Position numbers and translations under genes: made by a program | Assembly: GCF_004348985.1 (NCBI RefSeq) | Contig: NZ_SMKW01000036.1 | Coordinates: 32,613 to 96,612, forward strand | Length of the DNA: 64,000 nt | Direction of reading: 5' to 3' | Source of the DNA: Saccharopolyspora elongata | GTDB taxonomy: Bacteria; Actinomycetota; Actinomycetes; Mycobacteriales; Pseudonocardiaceae | The notes under the pieces: model-generated | Seen by the model: the letters and a program-made list of their open reading frames with translations, nothing else | Databases searched by the model: none | What the model was told of the DNA's origin: nothing | Shown here: piece by piece, positions 37,121-45,579 of the stretch | Layout of the letters: each line of letters begins with the position of its first letter | Position numbering within the stretch: the first letter of the stretch is position 1

Positions 37121-39418
37121 ATGTCGCGTGGAGCGCCCGAACAGGACATCGACGAGAACGGCCTCCGAGTCGGTCCGCCCGGCCACGCCGCGGCGGGGGT
37201 GAAGGGCGTTCTGGTCTCGCTGCAGCGCAGCTGGGAGCAGATGGGCCTGACCCGCACCGTGCGGACGTTGCCGCTGCTGAACCAGCGCGCGGGCTTCGAC
37301 TGCCCCGGGTGCGCGTGGCCGGACCCGCGCGAGGCCGAGGGCGACAAGCGGAAGCTCGCCGAGTTCTGCGAGAACGGCGCGAAGGCGGTCGCCGAGGAGG
37401 CGACGACGCGGCGGGTCGGGCCGGAGTTCTTCGCCCGCCACCCGGTCGCGGAGCTCGCCGAGAAGACCGACTACTGGCTCGGCCAGCAGGGCAGGCTGAC
37501 GCAGCCGGTGATCCTGCGCGACGGCGACAGCCACTACCGGCCGATCGGCTGGGGCGAGGCGTTCGAGGTGATCGCGGCGGGCCTGCGCGGGCTGGCCTCG
37601 CCCGACGAAGCGGCCTTCTACACCTCGGGCCGCACCAGCAACGAAGCGGCGTTCCTCTACCAGCTGCTGGTGCGCAGCTTCGGCACGAACAATCTGCCGG
37701 ACTGCTCCAACATGTGCCACGAGTCGTCCGGGTCGGCGCTGACCGAGACCATCGGCATCGGCAAGGGCTCGGTGTCGCTGTCCGATGTGGAGCACGCGGA
37801 CCTGGTGCTGGTGGTGGGCCAGAACCCGGGCACCAACCACCCGCGGATGCTGTCGTCGCTGGAGAAGGTCAAGCAGCGCGGTGGGCGGATCATCGCCGTG
37901 AACCCGCTGCCGGAGACCGGGCTGATGCGGTTCAAGAACCCGCAGAACGTGCGCGGCGTGGTCGGCGACGGCACCCAGCTGGCCGACGAGTTCGCGCAGA
38001 TCCGCATCGGCGGCGACCTGGCGCTGTTCAAGGCCCTCAACGCGCTGGTGCTCAAGGCGGGCGCGGTGGACCAGGAGTTCATCGACGCGCACGCGCACGG
38101 CTTCGACGAGTTCGCCGCCCAGGCCCGGGAGGTCGACTGGGAGGCCACCGCCGAGGCGACCGGGCTGGACCGCGAGCAGATCGAGCGGATCGCCGAGATG
38201 CTGATCTCCTCGCAGCGCACGGTGGCCTGCTGGGCGATGGGCCTGACCCAGCAGAAGCAGGGCGTCGCCACCATCCGCGAGATCGTCAACCTGCTGCTGC
38301 TGCGCGGGATGATCGGCAAGCCGGGCGCCGGTGTGTGCCCGGTGCGCGGCCACTCCAACGTGCAAGGCGACCGGACGATGGGCATCTGGGAGAAGATGCC
38401 GGAGCAGTTCCTGGCCGCCCTGGAGCGCGAATTCGGGGTGCCGGTGCCGCGGGAGCACGGCCTGGACACGGTGGACACCATCCGCGCCATGCAGGCCGGC
38501 CGGGTCAAGGCGTTCGTGGGGATGGGCGGCAACTTCGTCTCCGCGACGCCGGACACCGACGCGACCATCCGGGCGCTGCGCGGCTGCGAGCTGACGGTGC
38601 AGGTGTCCACGAAGCTCAACCGCTCGCACGTCGTCCCCGGCCGCACCGCGCTGATCCTGCCCACGCTCGGCCGCACCGAACGCGACGCGCAGGGCACCGG
38701 CGAGCAGTTCGTGACCGTCGAGGACTCGATGTCGGTGGTGCACGCCTCCCGCGGGCGGCTCGCGCCTGCATCCGAGCACCTGCTCTCCGAGGTCGCGATC
38801 ATCTGCCGGCTGGCGCGCGAGCTGCTCGGCCCGGACCACCCGGTGCGCTGGGAGTCCTTCGAGCGCGACTACGACGTGGTCCGGGATCACATCGCGCAGG
38901 TGGTGCCCGGCTGCGAGGACTACAACCGGCGGGTCCGCGAACCGGACGGCTTCGTGCTGCCGCACCCGCCGCGCGACAGCCGCACGTTCCCGACGGCGAC
39001 GGGCAAGGCGAACTTCACGGTGAACGTCCCGGAGCCGATCCGGGTGCCCGCGGGGCGGCTGCTGCTGCAGACGATGCGCAGCCACGACCAGTACAACACC
39101 ACGATCTACGGGCTCTCGGACCGCTACCGCGGCATCGAGGACGGCCGCCGCGTGGTGCTGGTCAACGGCGAGGACATCGCGGAACTCGGCTTCGCGGCGG
39201 GAGATCTGGTGAACGTGATCTCGGAGTGGACGGCGCCGGACGGCTCGGTCGAGGAGCGCCGCGCGGAGCGCTTCCGGATCGTCGCCTATCCGACCGCCCG
39301 GGGCTGCGCGGCGGCTTACTACCCGGAAGCCAACCCGTTGGTGCCGCTGAACTCGGTGGCGGAGAAGTCCAACACGCCGGTCTCCAAGGCGGTCGTCATC
39401 CGCCTCGAACGAGCCTGA
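37121..39418 (+). CDS. FdhF/YdeP-type molybdopterin oxidoreductase
   Basis: 765 residues. It has the molybdopterin oxidoreductase fold: SDVEHADLVLVVGQNPGTNHPR and the N-terminal Cys pair FDCPGCAWPD. The pterin-binding domain contains GVCPVRGHSNVQGDRTMG, and the C-terminal dinucleotide-binding domain has RSHDQYNTTIYGLSDRYRG. The active-site region reads NMCHESSG with Cys, not selenocysteine. YdeP-type proteins are formate-dehydrogenase-like, but their physiological reaction is not certain. fdhD, needed for sulfuration of the cofactor in formate dehydrogenases, is 5.3 kb downstream. ATG at 37121; a long upstream extension runs antisense through valS and is spurious. Confidence 0.92.
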   Translation: MSRGAPEQDIDENGLRVGPPGHAAAGVKGVLVSLQRSWEQMGLTRTVRTLPLLNQRAGFDCPGCAWPDPREAEGDKRKLAEFCENGAKAVAEEATTRRVGPEFFARHPVAELAEKTDYWLGQQGRLTQPVILRDGDSHYRPIGWGEAFEVIAAGLRGLASPDEAAFYTSGRTSNEAAFLYQLLVRSFGTNNLPDCSNMCHESSGSALTETIGIGKGSVSLSDVEHADLVLVVGQNPGTNHPRMLSSLEKVKQRGGRIIAVNPLPETGLMRFKNPQNVRGVVGDGTQLADEFAQIRIGGDLALFKALNALVLKAGAVDQEFIDAHAHGFDEFAAQAREVDWEATAEATGLDREQIERIAEMLISSQRTVACWAMGLTQQKQGVATIREIVNLLLLRGMIGKPGAGVCPVRGHSNVQGDRTMGIWEKMPEQFLAALEREFGVPVPREHGLDTVDTIRAMQAGRVKAFVGMGGNFVSATPDTDATIRALRGCELTVQVSTKLNRSHVVPGRTALILPTLGRTERDAQGTGEQFVTVEDSMSVVHASRGRLAPASEHLLSEVAIICRLARELLGPDHPVRWESFERDYDVVRDHIAQVVPGCEDYNRRVREPDGFVLPHPPRDSRTFPTATGKANFTVNVPEPIRVPAGRLLLQTMRSHDQYNTTIYGLSDRYRGIEDGRRVVLVNGEDIAELGFAAGDLVNVISEWTAPDGSVEERRAERFRIVAYPTARGCAAAYYPEANPLVPLNSVAEKSNTPVSKAVVIRLERA

Positions 39419-39422
39419 TGGG

Positions 39423-39461
39423 CTCGTGGGTGGCCCTCCCGGCGGGAGAGCCACCCACGAG
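39423..39461. terminator. Bidirectional terminator between the oxidoreductase and a hypothetical gene
   Basis: A 12-bp stem (CTCGTGGGTGGC at 39423-39434, complement at 39450-39461) continues inward, after one mismatch, with CTCCC/GGGAG around a GGC loop. It fits exactly between convergent stops at 39418 and 39464. Confidence 0.9.
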
Positions 39462-39463
39462 AA

Positions 39464-40069
39464 CTAGCCGCACTGCCAGAGGAAGCGGCCCTGGCCGGTC
39501 TTCTCGTCGATGAAGGCGTAGGCGACGCCCGCGTCGCCGAGGTTCATGTCGAACGGTTCGTCCGCGCTGTCCAGCTGCGCCACGAACCGCCAGGTGCCGG
39601 GTTCGTCCGGCCACTCCTCGCCCTGCAGCCAGACCGGTTCGCCCCACAGCCGGCTGCGCAGGTCGTCGTCCTGGTCGTCCACCGCATCCGGGTCGTGCGG
39701 GGCCAGTTCCGCGTGGTGGTCCGGGCCGAACGTCGGGCCTCGGCGGATGCTGGCCACCTGGTAGAACTCCGCCGGCTCGCCGGGCTGGGCGAAGAAGGCG
39801 TTCTCGCCGGCAGTCGAGTCGTAGGTGCCGTCGACGAACTCGTCGGAACCGTCCTCGGTCATGAACAGGTAGCCGAGCCGGACTTCCTCGCCCGGCAGGC
39901 GGATCTGGCCGATGAACCGCATCGGGCGGCCGGTGTCGGCGGACAGCGGCCAGGTCGGGTCGGCCAGCCACACCGGCTGGCCGCCGAACTTCGTGATCGG
40001 TTCGGTGATCGGTTCCGACGCCTCCACGAAGCGCAGGTTCTGCCGTTCGAGCGGAGTGCTGGTGGCCAT
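39464..40069 (-). CDS. Hypothetical protein resembling YwqG/DUF1963
   Basis: 201 residues, acidic and soluble. FGGQPVWLADPTWPLSADTGRPMRFIGQIRLPGEE has the pattern of DUF1963/YwqG proteins (G-G-x-P-x-W near the start, then M-x-F-I-x-Q). A second half-repeat begins LWGEPVWLQGEEWPDEPGTWRFVAQL, so the protein looks like an internal duplication. It ends in FLWQCG. No function is known. ATG at 40069 is preceded by TGAGGAACGCG, a fair ribosome binding site. Confidence 0.75.
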   Translation of the reverse strand: MATSTPLERQNLRFVEASEPITEPITKFGGQPVWLADPTWPLSADTGRPMRFIGQIRLPGEEVRLGYLFMTEDGSDEFVDGTYDSTAGENAFFAQPGEPAEFYQVASIRRGPTFGPDHHAELAPHDPDAVDDQDDDLRSRLWGEPVWLQGEEWPDEPGTWRFVAQLDSADEPFDMNLGDAGVAYAFIDEKTGQGRFLWQCG

Positions 40070-40163
40070 CGCGTTCCTCACTGTGCGGGGTGCCTCGCCG
40101 ACGGTAGCGCCACCGGCCGTCGGCGCGGGACCGATCGCCCCGAAACCACCGCGCACGCCGGTG

Positions 40164-40949
40164 TCACAGCTGGCGGAGGGCTCCGCCGTCGACCGCCCAC
40201 TCCGCGCCGGTCACCTGGGCCGCCAGCGGGGACAGCAGGTACGCGATCACCCGGGCCACGTCGTCCGGGGTTCCCAGGCGCCCCGTCGGCAGGCCGCGGA
40301 CGTCCCGCACGAAGTGCTCCACCGCCTCCTCCACCGGCAGGCCGAACCGGTCCGCCAGCTGCGCCGCGAAGCCACCCGGCGCGTCCCACAGCCAGGTCCG
40401 GGTCGGGCCCGGCGCAACGACGTTGGAGCGCACACCGCGCGGGCCGAACTCGATCGCCAGCGCCTTGGACACCGACAGCATCGCGGTCTTCGAGGCCGCG
40501 TAATCGATCAGCGGAACGTCCGTCAGGCGCGCCGCCTCGCTGGTCACGTGCACCACGCTGCCCGCGCCCTGCGCCAGCATCGCGGGCAGCGCCGACCGGG
40601 TCATGCGGATCGCCGAGTGGAAGTTCAGCTCGAAGGTCCGCTTCCACTCCTCGTCGGCGACGTCCAGGAAGCCGGTGCGCGACCGCAGCCCGCCCACGTT
40701 GTTCACCAGCCCGTCCAGGCGGCCGTGCCGCTCCAGCGCGGTCGCCACGACCCGCTCGGCGGCGTCCGGGTCGGTGATGTCCGCCGCCACCGCGCTGATC
40801 CCGCTGCCGAGCGCGCAGATGCCGTGCGGTTCGCGCGCCACCCCGACGACTTTCGCGCCCTCCGCCGCCAGCAGGCGGACGGTCGCCTCGCCGATGCCCG
40901 CGGAGGCACCGGTCACCACGAAGACCTTGTCGGCCAGTTGCAGATCCAT
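40164..40949 (-). CDS. Short-chain dehydrogenase/reductase (SDR)
   Basis: 261 residues. Cofactor-binding TGASAGIG at about 13-20, NNVGG, catalytic Ser in VTSEAARLT, and Tyr-x3-Lys in YAASKTAM (about 155). The C-terminus has the usual GTPDDVARVIAYLLS and VDGGALRQL. It oxidises or reduces an alcohol/ketone with NAD(P)H; substrate unknown. It starts 9 bp after the stop of the PRISE-like reductase, so they form one operon divergent from a LysR regulator. Confidence 0.92.
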   Translation of the reverse strand: MDLQLADKVFVVTGASAGIGEATVRLLAAEGAKVVGVAREPHGICALGSGISAVAADITDPDAAERVVATALERHGRLDGLVNNVGGLRSRTGFLDVADEEWKRTFELNFHSAIRMTRSALPAMLAQGAGSVVHVTSEAARLTDVPLIDYAASKTAMLSVSKALAIEFGPRGVRSNVVAPGPTRTWLWDAPGGFAAQLADRFGLPVEEAVEHFVRDVRGLPTGRLGTPDDVARVIAYLLSPLAAQVTGAEWAVDGGALRQL

Positions 40950-40958
40950 CAGGACTCC

Positions 40959-42038
40959 TCAGGGAATGACGCGGCGGGCGCGCAGGTCGTCGAAGATCTC
41001 CAGGAACATCGCCTCGGTGTCGACGAACTCGTGGAACCCGAACCGGCGGGCCTTGGATCCGTCGGCGAACATGTCGTAGTCCCAGGAGAAGACGAAGTCG
41101 CCGAACCCCCAGGACGAAACCTCCTGGTACGCGTGCGGTTCCAGGCCGTGCTCGGCGACCATCTGCTGCCACAGCCCGGCCTTGTCGGCCATCACGTCGC
41201 TCAGCGACATCGGCAGCGGGTCGGCGACCTCCAGGCCGAAGTGCGCGGCGATCTTCGGCCACAGCTCCCGCCAGCGGAACAGATCGCCGTTGTTGATGTT
41301 GAACGCCTGGTTTTCCGCCCGCTCCGAGATGGCGGCCCAGACCGTCGCCTTCGCCAGCAGGCCGGCGTCGGTCATCTCCAGCAGCGAGTCGTAGGCGCCG
41401 GGCTTGCCGGGGAACCGCAGCGGCAGGCCGAGTTCCTTCGAGATCGCCGCGTAGACCGCGATCACCATCGCCAGGTTCATCGGGTTGCCGAGCGCGAATC
41501 CGGCCACCACCGACGGGCGCAGGGCCGTCCAGGTCCAGGCCTTGCCGCGCTGGCGCTGTTCCAGGAACTGCTGCTGGGAGGCCATGAACTCGGGCGGCAT
41601 CGGGCGGGCGTCGGTCTCGCGGGCCGGCGTCTTGAACGGCCCGAGGTGCGCGCCGTAGACCTTGTAGCCCTGCATGAGGCTGACGTGCCGGAGGCCGGGC
41701 GCGACGGCTTCGACCGCGTCGACGACGTTGGTCAGCATCGCCATGTTCGGCGGGACGAGTTCGGCCCAGGTCGGGCGGTCCTGGTAGGCCGCGTAGAACA
41801 CGTGCGTGACGCCGGTGAGCTCGCGCAGCTTCGCCCGGGTGTCCTCCGGGTCGAGCAGGTCGACGGCCACGTACCGGACCCGCTCGGTGTTCTCGCCGCC
41901 GCGCCGGGACAGCCCGATCACGTCCCAATCGGGCAGCGTGGCCAGGTGCTCGACGAGGTTGCGGCCGATGACCCCGTTGGCCCCCACGACCAGGGCGACC
42001 TTGGTGTTGTGCTCCATGCCGACAACACTCGTCGCCAT
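40959..42038 (-). CDS. PRISE-like SDR (progesterone 5-beta-reductase/iridoid-synthase-like)
   Basis: 359 residues. ALVVGANGVIGRNLVEHL binds NADPH, and FYAAYQDRPTW follows. HVSLMQGYKVYGAHLGP aligns with the H-x-x-L-x-x-G-x-K-x-Y motif of PRISE proteins, which reduce activated C=C bonds of enones. The rest (ALRPSVVAGFALGNPMNLAM, INNGDLFRWRELWP) is typical of that atypical SDR family. The bacterial substrate is unknown. Two starts are possible, 42038 or the ATG at 42017; neither has a good ribosome site. It is followed by a classical SDR and is divergent from lysR. Confidence 0.85.
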   Translation of the reverse strand: MATSVVGMEHNTKVALVVGANGVIGRNLVEHLATLPDWDVIGLSRRGGENTERVRYVAVDLLDPEDTRAKLRELTGVTHVFYAAYQDRPTWAELVPPNMAMLTNVVDAVEAVAPGLRHVSLMQGYKVYGAHLGPFKTPARETDARPMPPEFMASQQQFLEQRQRGKAWTWTALRPSVVAGFALGNPMNLAMVIAVYAAISKELGLPLRFPGKPGAYDSLLEMTDAGLLAKATVWAAISERAENQAFNINNGDLFRWRELWPKIAAHFGLEVADPLPMSLSDVMADKAGLWQQMVAEHGLEPHAYQEVSSWGFGDFVFSWDYDMFADGSKARRFGFHEFVDTEAMFLEIFDDLRARRVIP

Positions 42039-42088
42039 CGAACCATAAATCCAAGGCTTGTTCTTTCTGCCAGTGATAAGTTCTGTTC

Positions 42089-43015
42089 ATGCCAACGCTG
42101 CGGCAGTTCGAGTACCTGGTCACGGTGGTGGCGGAGGGGTCGTTCACCCGCGCCGCGGAGCTCCTGCACGTCACCCAGCCCGCGCTGTCGCACCAGGTGC
42201 GCGCGCTGGAGCGGGAGGTCGGTGGCCCGCTGCTGGAGCGCCTGCCGCGCGCGGTGCGGCTGACGCCGATGGGCCGCGCGATGCTGCCGCACGCCCGCGC
42301 GGCGCTCGCCGACGCCGAACGCGCCCGGCTGGCGGCCCGGCAGGCATGCGGGCTGGAGAGCGGCGAACTGCAGCTCGCGACGGTCTACTCGATCAGCCTC
42401 GGCGTGCTGCCGCCGGTGCTGCGCGCCTGGCGCCGCGAGCACGCGGGTGTCCACATCAGACTCTTCGAGCACCGGCACACCGACGAGCTCCGCGCCGCGA
42501 TGACGGCCGGGCAGGCCGATCTCGCGGTGGGGCCGCCACCGTCCGATTGGGACGGTCCTGTGCACACCTTGGGAGTGGAGGAGTTCGTCGTCGTGCTGCC
42601 GACGGATGATCCGGTCGTCGGCGAGGGCGCGACTCGCATCGAGCTCGGGGCGCTCGCCGACCGTGGATGGGTGCACTACAGCCCGGAGAACGGGCTCTCC
42701 GACGTGCTCGAACAGGCCTGCGCCGGCGCCAGCTTCCAGGCGCGGGCCGCGATCCGCACCGAGCAGACCGCAGCGGCCCCCATGCTCGCCGCCGCCGGGC
42801 TGGGCCCCGCGCTGGTTCCGGCGAACATCATCCCGCCCCGCTTCGACGGCGCGCTGCTGCGCCCCGACCCGCCCGTGCACCGGACCCTGACCGCCTACAC
42901 GCGCAGCGGCCCGGACCCGCTCACGTCGGCCTTCGTCGACACCCTCGCCCGCAAGGCCGCGGTCCTCCCCGACCACGTCCGCCGCCGCCTCACATCCGCG
43001 AAAAATGGCTCCTGA
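42089..43015 (+). CDS. LysR-family transcriptional regulator
   Basis: 308 residues. The winged helix-turn-helix at residues 1-60 reads LRQFEYLVTVVAEGSFTRAAELLHVTQPALSHQVRALE (seen as AEGSFTRAAELL and TQPALSHQV). The co-inducer domain follows (GVLPPVLRAWRREHAGVHIRL, then DLAVGPPP). It starts 50 bp from the divergent PRISE-like reductase gene, the usual LysR arrangement, so it probably activates the two SDR genes in response to a related small molecule. Confidence 0.93.
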   Translation: MPTLRQFEYLVTVVAEGSFTRAAELLHVTQPALSHQVRALEREVGGPLLERLPRAVRLTPMGRAMLPHARAALADAERARLAARQACGLESGELQLATVYSISLGVLPPVLRAWRREHAGVHIRLFEHRHTDELRAAMTAGQADLAVGPPPSDWDGPVHTLGVEEFVVVLPTDDPVVGEGATRIELGALADRGWVHYSPENGLSDVLEQACAGASFQARAAIRTEQTAAAPMLAAAGLGPALVPANIIPPRFDGALLRPDPPVHRTLTAYTRSGPDPLTSAFVDTLARKAAVLPDHVRRRLTSAKNGS

Positions 43016-43121
43016 CCAAGGGAAACACCGGCCCGTAGCGCGTCGGGGTCTCCCCACCGTCGAGGATCGGCCGCGATGCGCTACGCCCTCTACCTCCCGC
43101 CCTTCGGCGAGCTCGACCGCG

Positions 43122-43229
43122 TTAGCCAGTGAAGAGCTGGGTGACTTTCTGGACGAGTTCGTAGACGCCGTAGGCGAACGGCAGGCCGACCCACGCCCAC
43201 GCGAGGACGAGCAGTGCTCGGCGGTTCAT
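43122..43229 (-). CDS. MFS transporter small subunit (35 residues)
   Basis: A 35-residue protein (MNRRALLVLAWAWVGLPFAYG, then VYELVQKVTQLFTG; given in parts) with one membrane helix. Its ATG overlaps the stop of the OFA transporter gene by 4 bp (ATGA), so it is translationally coupled. Tiny one-helix proteins of this kind accompany oxalate/formate-type MFS carriers in many bacteria and are annotated as their small subunit. It is short enough to be missed by gene callers. Confidence 0.8.
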   Translation of the reverse strand: MNRRALLVLAWAWVGLPFAYGVYELVQKVTQLFTG

Positions 43230-44563
43230 CGCGCACCTCCGGTGGCCGGTTCGTGGAACCTGGGATGGACCGGCCGCACCAGCTCGTTGGCCACGAACCC
43301 GACGACCAGCAGGCCGATCATGATGTACAGCGAAGTCGTGTACAGGTCCGGTCCGGTGGCGCCGGCCGCCTTGCGGACGTCGGCGATCGCGTTGACGATC
43401 AGCGGCCCCAGCACCCCGGCCACCGACCACGCCGTGAGCAGCCGGCCGTGGATCGCGCCCACCTGGAGGCCGCCGAACAGGTCCTTCAGATAGGCCGGCA
43501 CCGTCGCGAAACCGCCGCCGTAGAACGACAGGATCAGCATCGCGCACAGCACGAACACCGGCACCCCGGTCGCGCCGAACAGCATGATGCCCAGGTACAG
43601 CAGCACCCCGCCGCCCAGGTAGAGCCGGTAGACGTTCTTGCGCCCGATGATGTCCGATGTGGACGACCAGACGAACCGCCCGGCCATGTTGGTCAGCGAC
43701 AGCAGCGCGACGAACCCGGCCGCCGCGCCCGTCGCGACCGGCGTCGAGCTGTCCGCGAAGAAGCCGACGATCATCGGCGACGCCTTCTCCAGGATGCCGA
43801 TCCCAGCGGTGACGTTGCAGCACAGGACCACCCACAGCAGCCAGAACTGCGGCGTGCGCATCGCGTTGCGGGCCGTCACGTTCGCCGTGGTGATCATCGG
43901 GCCTGCCGTCCGCTGCGGCATCCCGGCCGGCCGCCAGTCCGGCGGCGGCACCCGGACCAGCAGCACGCCCAGCGACATGAACACCGCGTAGGCCAACCCG
44001 TGCACCAGGAACGTCAGCGCGATCCCGGAACTGCCGCCGCCGAAGGACTCCAGCATCTGCGCGGACCACGGCGAGGCGATCAGCGCGCCGCCGCCGAAAC
44101 CCATGATGGCGATGCCGGTCGCCATGCCCGGCCGGTCCGGGAACCACTTGATCAGCGTCGACACCGGCGAGATGTAGCCGATGCCGAGCCCGATCCCGCC
44201 GACGAACCCGTACCCGAACACCACCAGCCAGTACTGGCCGGTCGACACCCCGAGCGAGGAGAGCAGGAACCCGGCCGAGAACCAGGTCGCGGACACCGCC
44301 ATCGCCCATCGCGGGCCGCGGCGCTCCACCAGCGTCCCGCCCAGCGCGGCGGACAGCCCGAGCATCACGATGGCCAGCTGGAACGGCAGCGCACTGAGCG
44401 TCCCGGACAGGCCGAGGGCGTCCTCCAGCGGCGGTTTGAAGACGCTCCACGCGTAGACCTGCCCGATCGACAGGTGCACCGCGAGCGCAGCGGGTGGGAC
44501 CAGCCACCTGTTCCAGTCGCGAGGTGCGACGATTCTGTTGGGGGCGAGCAGGTCTGCGACCAT
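43226..44563 (-). CDS. OFA-family MFS transporter (oxalate:formate antiporter-like)
   Basis: 445 residues, 12 membrane spans. LSIGQVYAWSVFKPPLEDALGLSG (in parts SIGQVYAWSVFK) opens helix 1, followed by GGTLVERRGPRWAM between helices 2 and 3, and TGIAIMGFGGGALIASPW in helix 5, as in oxalate/formate antiporters. It probably exchanges or imports a small carboxylate. It is followed by its small subunit and is divergent from fdhD, with a 105-bp shared promoter region. This supports a role in formate or oxalate metabolism with the FdhF-type enzyme at 37 kb. Confidence 0.9.
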   Translation of the reverse strand: MVADLLAPNRIVAPRDWNRWLVPPAALAVHLSIGQVYAWSVFKPPLEDALGLSGTLSALPFQLAIVMLGLSAALGGTLVERRGPRWAMAVSATWFSAGFLLSSLGVSTGQYWLVVFGYGFVGGIGLGIGYISPVSTLIKWFPDRPGMATGIAIMGFGGGALIASPWSAQMLESFGGGSSGIALTFLVHGLAYAVFMSLGVLLVRVPPPDWRPAGMPQRTAGPMITTANVTARNAMRTPQFWLLWVVLCCNVTAGIGILEKASPMIVGFFADSSTPVATGAAAGFVALLSLTNMAGRFVWSSTSDIIGRKNVYRLYLGGGVLLYLGIMLFGATGVPVFVLCAMLILSFYGGGFATVPAYLKDLFGGLQVGAIHGRLLTAWSVAGVLGPLIVNAIADVRKAAGATGPDLYTTSLYIMIGLLVVGFVANELVRPVHPRFHEPATGGAR

Positions 44564-44668
44564 GGGACCTCCCCGATGCGGCGTTGATCACAGCGCGGCT
44601 GAGCATACGGTGTACAAGGGCGTTCGGACGAGGACGATTTCGCCGATGCGGCCGGTAGGGAGGGCCCG

Positions 44669-45505
44669 ATGGGACGCGTCACCGTGCGACGACCGGTGCT
44701 GAAGATCGCCGCCGACGGCAGCCGGAGCCGGCCGGACACGCTGGCCGCCGAGGAGCCGCTGGAGATCCGGGTCAACGGCGCGCCGCTCTCGGTCACCATG
44801 CGCACGCCCGGCCACGACGTCGAACTCGCGCACGGGTTCCTGCTGACCGAAGGCGTCATCCACGACAAGGCCCAGCTGTCCACGGCCCGCTACTGCGACA
44901 GCCCCGGCCCCGACGGCCGCAACACCTACAACGTGCTGGACATCCTGCTCGCCCCCGGCGTGCAGCCGCCGGACGCGTCCGTGACGCGCAACTTCTACAC
45001 CACGTCGTCCTGCGGGGTGTGCGGCAAGGCCGCGCTGGACTCCGTCCGGCTCAGCACCCGGCACTCCCCCGCCGACGACCCGCTGACGCTGGACACCGAC
45101 ACCCTCACCGCACTCCCGGACCGGCTGCGGGCCGCACAGCGCGTCTTCGACACCACCGGCGGGCTCCACGCTGCGGGACTGTTCGACTCCGACGGCGGGC
45201 TGCTCGTGGTGCGCGAAGACGTCGGCAGGCACAACGCCGTCGACAAGGTCCTCGGCTGGGCCGTGCTGGCGGACCGGGTGCCGCTGACCGGCTGCGTGCT
45301 GCTGGTGTCCGGCCGGGCGTCGTTCGAACTCGTGCAGAAGGCCGCGATGGCCGGGGTGCCCGCGCTCGCCGCGGTGTCGGCGCCATCGTCGCTGGCCGTG
45401 GACCTCGCGGCCGAGCAGGGCATGACGCTGATCGGGTTCCTCCGCGGCCGCACCATGAACGTCTATACCGGAACCGAACGCATCGTGACGAAGGACATCG
45501 CCTGA
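44669..45505 (+). CDS. fdhD: Formate dehydrogenase accessory sulfurtransferase FdhD
   Basis: 278 residues. It transfers sulfur from IscS to the molybdenum cofactor of formate dehydrogenase. The redox-active motif Cys115-Gly-Val-Cys118 lies in TTSSCGVCGKAAL; GHDVELAHGFLLTEG and VREDVGRHNAVDKVLG are conserved family blocks. Its substrate is probably the FdhF/YdeP-type protein encoded nearby. ATG at 44669; GAGG in the preceding AGGGAGGGCCCG is a fair ribosome site. Confidence 0.95.
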   Translation: MGRVTVRRPVLKIAADGSRSRPDTLAAEEPLEIRVNGAPLSVTMRTPGHDVELAHGFLLTEGVIHDKAQLSTARYCDSPGPDGRNTYNVLDILLAPGVQPPDASVTRNFYTTSSCGVCGKAALDSVRLSTRHSPADDPLTLDTDTLTALPDRLRAAQRVFDTTGGLHAAGLFDSDGGLLVVREDVGRHNAVDKVLGWAVLADRVPLTGCVLLVSGRASFELVQKAAMAGVPALAAVSAPSSLAVDLAAEQGMTLIGFLRGRTMNVYTGTERIVTKDIA

Positions 45506-45579
45506 TTGCGTTCTACTCGGTTGGTGCCGGCGCACCCCGTTGGCACGATGAAAGCCGGACAGCGAAAACGGGAGGGCGC

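Noticed and set aside
34322..39418. Open frame of 1698 codons on the plus strand
   Set aside because: Its first half is antisense to valS and only the part from 37121 has protein-family similarity (FdhF/YdeP); long antisense frames are common in high-G+C DNA.
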